Shown: positions 14,910 through 21,106 of the stretch, in pieces | How the letters are laid out: every line of letters begins with the position of its first letter | Numbering within the stretch: position 1 is the first letter of the stretch | DNA from: DASSHC01 sp035693105 | GTDB lineage: Bacteria; Chloroflexota; Chloroflexia; Thermomicrobiales; Thermomicrobiaceae | Assembly (NCBI GenBank): GCA_035693105.1 | Contig: DASSHC010000352.1 | Span: forward strand, 1 to 26,232 | Direction of reading: 5' to 3' | DNA length: 26,232 nt | Made by a program: the position numbers and the translations under genes | The notes under the pieces: model-generated | What the model saw: only the letters and a program-made list of their open reading frames with translations | What the model was told of the DNA's origin: nothing | Databases searched by the model: none

Positions 14910-15581
14910 CTACTGCTGCTCGCGAAACGCCTTGACACCAGGGTAGTCCTGAATCGACTTGCCGTCCCGTACCCACTGACGGATGTTGGGCGTGTTGCCG
15001 AAGCGGTTGCGCACCGCCTCCAGCAGCCCGGCGGCCTCGTCCGGCCGGATCACCGCGATGCCGTCGTCGTCGGCCACGATCAGGTCGCCGGGCAAGACCG
15101 GCACGCCGCCACAACTGACGGGCGTATTGATCTCGCTGTAGAACCCCTGATTGCGCCCGACCAGACCGGAGAGCGTGCGCGAGTAGACCGGCCAGTGCAG
15201 GTCGGTGATCTCCATCGAGTCGGTCACGGCGCCGTCGACGATCAGCCCGGCCACGCCCGTGGCCTGGGCCAGCAGCGCGGCGAAGCCGCCCCAGCAGGCG
15301 ACCTCGGTTTCGCCGCCGCGATCGACCACGATCACGTCGCCCGGCCGCGCCGCCGCGATGATGCGGCGGTTGAAGCCGATGTCGAAGCCCGCCATGCGCA
15401 CCGTGACCGCTGGACCAACCAGCTTGACGTCGCGCCAGACCGGGCGGATGGCGGAGTCCATGTAGCCGAAGACCTTGAAGTGGCCGATGTCACCCACACC
15501 GAGCGGCTTGAAGCCTTCGATGATCTCGCGCGGGATCGTCTCAACACGCTCGCGGACGACTGGTTCCATCGCGCCCCCCAT
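14910..15581 (-). CDS. RraA-like / HMG-CHA aldolase-like protein
   Basis: A 223-aa protein of the RraA fold, which includes RNase E inhibitor RraA and 4-hydroxy-4-methyl-2-oxoglutarate/4-carboxy-4-hydroxy-2-oxoadipate aldolases. Diagnostic parts are PGDVIVVDRGG, CWGGFAALLAQATGVAGLIV and DGAVTD (residues 116-121), then GGVPVLPGDLIVADDDGIAVI. In the aldolases the last motif is usually DGxxRD, where Arg contacts the substrate; here Thr120 stands in that place, so standard aldolase activity is doubtful. Asp121 (metal region) is kept. An alternative start at 15569, after a G-rich stretch, would remove four residues. It lies between an aminotransferase and an alpha/beta hydrolase, suggesting a catabolic context rather than RNase E control. 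Confidence 0.87.
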   Translation of the reverse strand: MGGAMEPVVRERVETIPREIIEGFKPLGVGDIGHFKVFGYMDSAIRPVWRDVKLVGPAVTVRMAGFDIGFNRRIIAAARPGDVIVVDRGGETEVACWGGFAALLAQATGVAGLIVDGAVTDSMEITDLHWPVYSRTLSGLVGRNQGFYSEINTPVSCGGVPVLPGDLIVADDDGIAVIRPDEAAGLLEAVRNRFGNTPNIRQWVRDGKSIQDYPGVKAFREQQ

Positions 15582-15682
15582 CTCTGCTCACGCCGCTTGC
15601 AACCGCGGCCGCCGGCACTCGATTCCCACAGCCATGGAGCCTTATAGTCGATCCGGCGCGTACGGGCTACCCCTGCCCCGTC

Positions 15683-16393
15683 TCACGGCTCCTGACAGAA
15701 CCACTCCAGCGCGTCGACGGAGATGCCGGGCGGCACGGTGTGCGGACCGTCGAACTCGATGTAGGTGACGTCGTAGCCGGCGCGGCGAAGCTGGGGCACG
15801 AGCTGGCGGCTGCAGCGGTCGATCGGCAGCACCCGGTCCTGGGTGCCGTGCGCGATGAAGATGCGCGGCTGGCCGTTCCGCGCCCGCGGCACCATGAAGC
15901 CCGGCGAGAAGGCGATGATGTGGCTGAAGAGATCGCCGTTGGTGAGGCCGACCGAGAGGGCGTACGAGGCGCCGTCGGAGAAGCCTTCGACCGCCACGTG
16001 GGATGGATCGATACTGTAGCGGCCGAAAGTCTGCTCCAGCGCGCGGTTGATGAAGGCGGTATCCGGGCCGAAGTCGCCGCCGATCACGTCCCAGGTCGAG
16101 CCGCGCGAGTCGACCGCCAGCAGGATCAGGCCCTCCTGGTCGGCCAGCGGCGCGAAGGGGACCAGGCCGTTCTGCGCGTTGCCGCCCGCCCCGTGCAGCA
16201 TCAGCACCAGCGGCATCGGCGTGCCGGGCTGGTAGCTGGGCGGCACGTAGAGGTAACCGTCGCGGCCGACATCCAGCCCGAGCTGCTGCAGGCCGACCGG
16301 ACCGGCGCCGACCGGCGGCTGCGGCCGGGCCGCCAGCCGCCCTCGCTCCGCCGCATTGATCGGCGCCGCATCTTCGCGATATCCGCGCGACAT
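15683..16393 (-). CDS. Alpha/beta hydrolase (PHB depolymerase / phospholipase-carboxylesterase like)
   Basis: A 236-aa serine hydrolase. The start at 16393 follows GGGAGAGG. The N-terminal about 40 residues are polar and Pro-rich, with no clear signal peptide. The oxyanion region is MLHGAGGNAQN (about 65-75), the nucleophile is Ser139 in VEGFSDGASYA (GxSxG), then Asp186 (AHGTQDRVLPI) and His218 (FDGPHTVPP). The HGTxDxVLPI and GPHTVP motifs fit the carboxylesterase/poly-hydroxybutyrate depolymerase group. There is no lid domain. The gene is divergent from the methyltransferase at 16579 with 185 bases between. The substrate is unknown, perhaps short-chain esters. Confidence 0.88.
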   Translation of the reverse strand: MSRGYREDAAPINAAERGRLAARPQPPVGAGPVGLQQLGLDVGRDGYLYVPPSYQPGTPMPLVLMLHGAGGNAQNGLVPFAPLADQEGLILLAVDSRGSTWDVIGGDFGPDTAFINRALEQTFGRYSIDPSHVAVEGFSDGASYALSVGLTNGDLFSHIIAFSPGFMVPRARNGQPRIFIAHGTQDRVLPIDRCSRQLVPQLRRAGYDVTYIEFDGPHTVPPGISVDALEWFCQEP

Positions 16394-16578
16394 TGCCTCT
16401 CCCTTCTTTCGGCGTGCCCTCTGTCGTCCAACCTCGCGGCGACGACGGCGATCCGGTTGCAGGAGCGGTGCCGAGAACCGTCCCAATGGCATGGCCAAGA
16501 CTCAGAAGCAGGCCTCAGGCACGATCGGCTACACTGGCGCGGCGGGCGCAACCGCGCGACCGGAGAAGGGCGAGCCCC

Positions 16579-17334
16579 ATGAGCTACTTCAACGGCAGCG
16601 GCGTGGCCACGAGCTACGCCGCCAGCCGCCCCTACTTTCACCCGCTAGTGATCGAGCGCCTGCCGGCCCGGCTGGGGGTCTCGCGTTTGCCGCTGGCGCT
16701 CGACGTTGCCTGCGGCACCGGCCAGTCGACAAGCGCACTGTTGGCGCTTGCCGCGCGCGTGGTCGGGACAGACTTCTCCAGCGACATGCTGGCTGCCGCC
16801 GGTCCAAGCCCGCGTATCGACTTGGTCGCGGCGAACGCCGAAGAGCTCCCCTTCGCTCCGGGCGCCTTCCCGTTGCTGACCGTCGCGCTCGCCTTCCACT
16901 GGTTCGACCGTGCCCGCTTTCTGCGCGAGGCCCAGCGCGTGCTGGCGCCCGGCGGCTGGCTAGTGATCTACAACAACGCCTTTTTCGGCCAGATGCGCGG
17001 CAACCCGGCCTTCGAGGAGTGGCTGACCGGCACCTACCTCGCGCGCTACCCTAGCCCGCCGCGCGACCGCCAGCCCTTCACCGACACCGACGCCGCTGAG
17101 TTCGGCTTCGACTTCGTCGAGCGCGAGACGTACCAGAACGTCGTCGAGTTCTCGCGTGAGGAGCTGGTGCGCTATCTGATGACGCAGAGCAACATCATCG
17201 CGGCGGTCAACGCCGGCCACGAGCGCTATGGCGCGGTCGAAGAGTGGCTAACTCAACAGCTTCAGCCACTGTTTCAGAGTGAGCGCGCGACATTCGTCTT
17301 CGGGGGAACGATCTGGTATCTGCGCAAGCGCTAG
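16579..17334 (+). CDS. Class I SAM-dependent methyltransferase
   Basis: A 251-aa protein with the ATG at 16579 preceded by GGAGAAGGG. Motif I is LDVACGTGQSTSAL (residues 41-54), followed by the acidic end of strand 2 in VVGTDFSSDML, then ANAEELPFAPGAF and VLAPGGWLVIYNN. The central HWFDRARFLREAQRVL is typical of the Methyltransf_11 group related to trans-aconitate or ubiquinone-type methyltransferases. It resembles the gene at 2661-3449 only at the general fold level. It is the single plus-strand gene among minus-strand catabolic genes. Its substrate cannot be told from sequence. Confidence 0.9.
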   Translation: MSYFNGSGVATSYAASRPYFHPLVIERLPARLGVSRLPLALDVACGTGQSTSALLALAARVVGTDFSSDMLAAAGPSPRIDLVAANAEELPFAPGAFPLLTVALAFHWFDRARFLREAQRVLAPGGWLVIYNNAFFGQMRGNPAFEEWLTGTYLARYPSPPRDRQPFTDTDAAEFGFDFVERETYQNVVEFSREELVRYLMTQSNIIAAVNAGHERYGAVEEWLTQQLQPLFQSERATFVFGGTIWYLRKR

Positions 17335-17408
17335 AGCGCCGCTCAAGAACTCGTGTGACGCGGTCCGATCCCACGTACTTCGGTTGCAGCCGCCCAAGCT
17401 GATGAGAG

Positions 17409-17432
17409 ATCCCGAGCGCCGTCGAGGGATCC
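17409..17432. repeat. Single unit of dispersed family A repeat
   Basis: The unit ATCCCGAGCGCCGTCGAGGG (first 20 of 24 bases) is the reverse complement of the core of 2505-2533 with two changes. It lies between the convergent methyltransferase and DapA-like genes. Confidence 0.65.
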
Positions 17433-17516
17433 AACGTGGAGCGCCACCCAGCCATCAGCGAAGGCACCCGCCTGCTGACACATCGGACCTTTGTTCGCAG
17501 ACATCCGGACCATCGC

Positions 17517-18425
17517 CTACACCGTGAACAGCTCCTCGATATCCCGCAGCACCACGTTCAGCTCCTCGCGATCGTAGGCGTCGAGCGGCGAGTAGAGGTA
17601 GCCGCGCACGGTGGCGCTGTCGATCACGCCGCGCCACTGCAGCACTTCCTTGTAGAGCGGCACGCCGTAGCGATCCTCCAGATTGAGCAGCGGCGCGAGA
17701 CGGGTGTGCATCGCACGGGCGCCGCTCTCGTCGCCTGCTTCCAGCGCATTCCAGATCGCGGCGTGGACGTCGGTGGTCTGACAGGCCGGCATGGTGCCGC
17801 AGGACCCGCGGCGGTGCTCGCCCAGCAGGTGCCGCCCGCCCATCCCGCCCATGACGCCCAGGCAGGCCGAACCGGCCCCGGCCAGTTCCGCCGTCATCGC
17901 GTGGCCGGCGTCGGATGACTCCTCCTTGACGTAGGAGACGTTCGGGATGTCGCGCAGCAGGCGCGCGACCTGGCCCGCTGTCATCGGCGTGCCCGCCGGA
18001 CCAGCCCAGTTTTGCACGAAGACCGGCAGGTCGCCGGCGGCATCGGCCACCGCGCGGTAGAAGGCATAGACCTCGTCGAACCCGGCCAGCCGTGCCCCGT
18101 AGGGCGGCATGGCGATGACCGCGTCGGCGCCCGCCTCGCGCGCCCAGGCGGTGTACAGCAGCGACGCCTGCCGGCTGACGCCGGAGACGCCGATCACCAC
18201 CGGCACCCGCCGCTCGACTCCCTCGACCACCAGCCGCGTCACCCGCTCGCGCTCGGCGTCGGTCAGCGCCGGGCCCTCGCTGGCGTTGACCGGCGCGACC
18301 ACCCCGTGCGCTCCGGCCCGCACGCACCAGTCCACCTCGCGCAGCAGCGAGCGCTCGTCCAACTCGCCCGCCTCGTCGAACGGCGTCACCGGAATGGTGA
18401 AGACGCCTCGGAACGCGCTTGCCAC
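17517..18425 (-). CDS. Dihydrodipicolinate synthase (DapA) superfamily lyase/aldolase
   Basis: A 302-aa (beta/alpha)8 protein. The GTG at 18425 has GGGAGGG seven bases upstream; two ATGs further up (18521, 18458) lack a ribosome site. The N-terminal GVFTIPVTPFDEAGELD is the family opening. Lys167 (NVSYVKEESSD) is the Schiff-base lysine, and VMGGMGGRHLL is the GxxxGG-like late loop. Two usual residues differ. The GTTGE-type carboxylate loop is PVNASEG, and the proton-relay Tyr of YNxP is Gln138 (VFVQNWAGP). It is therefore not a housekeeping DapA and may act on a different 2-oxoacid or be altered in chemistry. It neighbours the AbgB-like gene with 122 bases between, probably in one operon. Confidence 0.88.
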   Translation of the reverse strand: MASAFRGVFTIPVTPFDEAGELDERSLLREVDWCVRAGAHGVVAPVNASEGPALTDAERERVTRLVVEGVERRVPVVIGVSGVSRQASLLYTAWAREAGADAVIAMPPYGARLAGFDEVYAFYRAVADAAGDLPVFVQNWAGPAGTPMTAGQVARLLRDIPNVSYVKEESSDAGHAMTAELAGAGSACLGVMGGMGGRHLLGEHRRGSCGTMPACQTTDVHAAIWNALEAGDESGARAMHTRLAPLLNLEDRYGVPLYKEVLQWRGVIDSATVRGYLYSPLDAYDREELNVVLRDIEELFTV

Positions 18426-18547
18426 GATCCAGCCCTCCCTGTCTGCCGGATCGCGCATCGCGATCGGCTGGTTGTCGTATGGGACGCGGTCGCAAAAGAG
18501 AGACGAGCCGGAGGCGATCATCGCCCCCGGCTCGTAGGATCGCGGGC

Positions 18548-19981
18548 TTAGGACTTGGCCCGCGCGCGCACGTGGGCCGGGACCGGCGGCTGAATGCCGT
18601 CGGGGATCGGCGACTTGTAGGGTTTGCCGCCGGTCCGCTCCTTGAACTCGGCCTGCGCCTTCTGGATTTCCTCAGGGTTCAGGAAGAGGGCGGCGCCGGT
18701 CAGCGCCATCGCCTTGGCGGCGTGGAGCATCCCCTTGTGGCCGATCGAGGTGGCGCCGGTGGCGGTGATACCCCAACTGTGGCCGGGGATGCCCGCCGGA
18801 TAGGTAGTCGCATGCACCTGCACCGTCGGCGTGATCCAGGAGACATCGCCGACATCGGTCGAGCCGCCGCCGGACTTCCCCTCATCGTGGGCGGGCTGGA
18901 CCGTGCCGTTGAGCGGCTGCTCGATGACGCTGAGCGGCAGGCCGCGCCCGCGCATCGAGGCCTCGCGCGTGCCCTTTGGAAAGCCGTTGATCACCGTCTG
19001 AGCGTAGTCCTGCTCCTGCTGGTTGAACTCCATCGGTCCGAGCTGCTCCAGCATCGACTGCGCCAGATCGGCCAGGGCGAAGTTGGGCAACACGTTGTAG
19101 CAGCCGCCCTGGAAATCCTCTTCCACCGTCGTCTGGGTCATCATGGCCGCGCCCTGGGCGATCTGGCGTACCCAGGCGGTCAGCTCGTCGACTTGATCGC
19201 GCTCCGGGGCGCGCACGTAGTACCAGACCTCGGCCTCGTCGGGCACGACGTTCGGCGCGCCGCCGCCGTTGGTGATCACGTAGTGGATGCGCGCCTTGTC
19301 GATGACGTGCTCGCGCATGTAGTTGACGCCGACGTTCATCAGCTCGACCGCGTCGAGCGCCGAGCGGCCGCGCTCGGGATTGCCGCCGGCGTGCGCGGTG
19401 CGGCCGTGGAAGCGGAACTTGAGGTTGTCCATCGCGTTCGAGCTGCCCCGGCTGGTATTGACGAAGCCGGAGGGATGCCAGGTGACGGACGCATCGAGGT
19501 CGTCGAAGACGCCATCGCGCGCCATGTAAACCTTGCCGATCAAGGTTTCCTCGGCCGGGCAGCCGTAGTAGCGCACCGTGCCCGGCTTGCCGCTGGCCTC
19601 CAGCCAGGACTTGACCGCCATCGCCGCCGCCATGGCGCTGGTGCCGAGCAAGTTATGGCCGCAGCCGTGGCCCGGTCCGCCCGCCACCTCGGGATCCTGC
19701 GTCGCCTGGAGCTTCTGCGACAGCCCCGGCAGGGCGTCATACTCGCCGAGGAAGCCGATGATCGGCCGCCCGCTGCCCCACTCGGCCACGAAGGCGGTCG
19801 GCAGATCGCCCACATCGCGGGTGATCTTGAAGCCCTCGCGCTCCAGCTCCTGGATCTGCAGCGCGCAGGCCTCAGTCTCGCAGAGCGCCGTCTGGGGGTG
19901 GCGCCAGATCTCGTCCGCTACGGCGGTGAAGCGCTGCTGGCGCTCATCGATCCACTCGAGCATCTCCTGGTTCTCGACCAC
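18548..19981 (-). CDS. M20D family amidohydrolase, AbgB-like (p-aminobenzoyl-glutamate hydrolase subunit B type)
   Basis: A 477-aa metallohydrolase. The GTG at 19981 has GAGGAG seven bases upstream; an in-frame ATG at 20098 has no such site. Metal and catalytic marks are FLGEYDALPGLSQ, GPGHGCGHN (His105, Cys107, His109), PAEET (Glu144-145) and the late GKSGGGSTDVGDVSW and PGHSWG. The lid domain contains FHGRTAHAGGNPERGRSALDA, the dimerisation His motif. The length and these blocks match AbgB, which hydrolyses p-aminobenzoyl-glutamate or other N-acyl amino acids. In AbgA/AbgB systems a partner subunit is usual; none is next to it here, so it may be a homomeric acyl-amino-acid hydrolase. Upstream bases 19982-20249 hold no clear promoter or gene. 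Confidence 0.92.
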   Translation of the reverse strand: MVENQEMLEWIDERQQRFTAVADEIWRHPQTALCETEACALQIQELEREGFKITRDVGDLPTAFVAEWGSGRPIIGFLGEYDALPGLSQKLQATQDPEVAGGPGHGCGHNLLGTSAMAAAMAVKSWLEASGKPGTVRYYGCPAEETLIGKVYMARDGVFDDLDASVTWHPSGFVNTSRGSSNAMDNLKFRFHGRTAHAGGNPERGRSALDAVELMNVGVNYMREHVIDKARIHYVITNGGGAPNVVPDEAEVWYYVRAPERDQVDELTAWVRQIAQGAAMMTQTTVEEDFQGGCYNVLPNFALADLAQSMLEQLGPMEFNQQEQDYAQTVINGFPKGTREASMRGRGLPLSVIEQPLNGTVQPAHDEGKSGGGSTDVGDVSWITPTVQVHATTYPAGIPGHSWGITATGATSIGHKGMLHAAKAMALTGAALFLNPEEIQKAQAEFKERTGGKPYKSPIPDGIQPPVPAHVRARAKS

Positions 19982-20249
19982 GGTCGCACTCCTCGCTTCA
20001 ATCCCCCGACTCGCGTCGGCCAGTGCCGGTAACGGCGCTACCATACCATCCCCTAACGGCGCGCGATAGCCCGCACCGGGTGAGGGCATAATTGCCACCT
20101 GTCACACTGAAATTTCGCTTCCGGCATGAGTTCTGCAGGGAGCTGACCACAGGCGAGAGCTGCCGGACAGTCGATGGATGAGTCTGCGGCTGCCGGCGCG
20201 CCTGGAGGCACGCGGCGAGGCTCGCATCACGCTAGTCGGAGGAAGACAC

Positions 20250-20651
20250 ATGTCGAGTAACACCGGAAACCAGGGGAACCAGGGCAGCCAGGGCAGCCAG
20301 GGCAGCCAGGGGAACCAGAACACCGTTACCAACCACGAGCATCACCACCACCATTTCCACCACCACTACAACATCAACCACGGCACCGTGCAGGGCCAGC
20401 CGATGAGCCAGGGCCAGGGGCAGGGCATGCAGTCCGGGCAGCAGATGGGCGGCCCGAGGATGGGCCAGGGCCAGGGCATGAACATGCAAGGCCGCGGCCA
20501 GGGAATGGGCATGAACCGGGGCCAAGGCCAGGGTATGGGTATGCAACCGGGTCAGCAGGGCTTCGGCGGCTACGGCATGGGCCAGGGCCCCAACCAAGGC
20601 TTTGGCGGCTACGGCTTCAACCCCGGCCAGCATCCGGGCAACCAGCGCTAG
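20250..20651 (+). CDS. Low-complexity Gln/Gly/Met-rich protein with a histidine cluster
   Basis: A 133-aa protein whose ATG at 20250 has GGAGGA about seven bases upstream. Residues 7-23 are tandem NQG/SQG tripeptides. Residues 29-44 contain ten His in 16 residues, including runs of five and three, followed by NIN. The rest (about 47-133) is built of GQGQGM-like repeats rich in Gln, Gly and Met, ending in two GFGGYG-like units with Tyr/Phe. There is no signal peptide, hydrophobic helix or known domain. The composition suggests an intrinsically disordered, perhaps phase-separating or metal-binding (His plus Met for Ni, Zn or Cu) cytoplasmic protein. A downstream intrinsic terminator supports it being a real transcribed gene. 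An in-frame ATG at 20178 is possible but lacks a ribosome site. Function unknown. Confidence 0.75.
   Translation: MSSNTGNQGNQGSQGSQGSQGNQNTVTNHEHHHHHFHHHYNINHGTVQGQPMSQGQGQGMQSGQQMGGPRMGQGQGMNMQGRGQGMGMNRGQGQGMGMQPGQQGFGGYGMGQGPNQGFGGYGFNPGQHPGNQR
20268..20318 (+). repeat. 9-base tandem repeat inside the low-complexity gene
   Basis: About six copies of a 9-base unit (RRCCAGGGS type) encode the NQG/SQG tripeptides. Three neighbouring units are identical, pointing to recent slippage or unequal recombination. Confidence 0.8.
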
Positions 20652-20732
20652 GTCCATTCACTAGCCGGTGGGTCGTGAGCCGGCGGCTGAGCCGCGGCCC
20701 GAGCCACCGCCTCGTCGCCTCTCCCGCGTGCG

Positions 20733-20767
20733 CCGCGCCTCTCGAACCTGTGAGGCGCGGTTTCTGT
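20733..20767 (+). terminator. Intrinsic terminator after the low-complexity gene
   Basis: CCGCGCCTC (20733-20741) pairs perfectly with GAGGCGCGG (20752-20760) around a 10-base loop. TTTCTGT follows. It is 81 bases after the stop codon. Confidence 0.75.
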
Positions 20768-20815
20768 GTCGCCACGGGAGCGGCCCATCGACTTCGTCGA
20801 GTGCCGCGTGAGGAC

Positions 20816-21001
20816 GGATCCCTCCACTTCGGTCGGGATGACAGGGTTACTATGGGGCCTGCCGGAGGAGGCAGGTGCTTGTCGTCAGCCCCTCTCTTCC
20901 CCTGTCATCCCGAGTCGTCATGAGCCTCGGCTCGCCACGGCGGCATGAAAATGTCGGGGCCGCGGACCGCTATTTTCACCGTAGCGCAGTCGAGGGATCC
21001 G
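20816..21001. repeat. Complex of family A repeats, one unit apparently split
   Basis: Unit 20816-20844 is a variant of 2505-2533. An opposite half begins at 20902 (CTGTCATCCCGAG), and the matching other half (CAGTCGAGGGATCC) appears only at about 20987-21000. About 70 bases between them contain TGAAAAT (20946-20952) and ATTTTCA (20972-20978). The gap 20652-21106 holds no credible gene. A family B fragment (TCTCCCAGC ... GGAGAGGGGC) follows at about 21057-21091. Confidence 0.6.
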
Positions 21002-21106
21002 TCCTGCCTCACGTTCCAACGACGTCGACTGCCACGATTGCAACCCTCCGTCACCCTCTCCCAGCATTGGCTCCGTCCGGAGAGGGGCCGGGGGATGGAA
21101 ACCCGC

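Noticed and set aside
20178..20249. Earlier ATG for the low-complexity protein
   Set aside because: It lacks a ribosome site, while the ATG at 20250 has GGAGGA at good spacing.
20335..20383. Histidine run as a cloning tag or vector contamination
   Set aside because: The run is interrupted (Phe, Tyr), uses native codons within a larger repeat protein, and the surroundings are ordinary chromosome.
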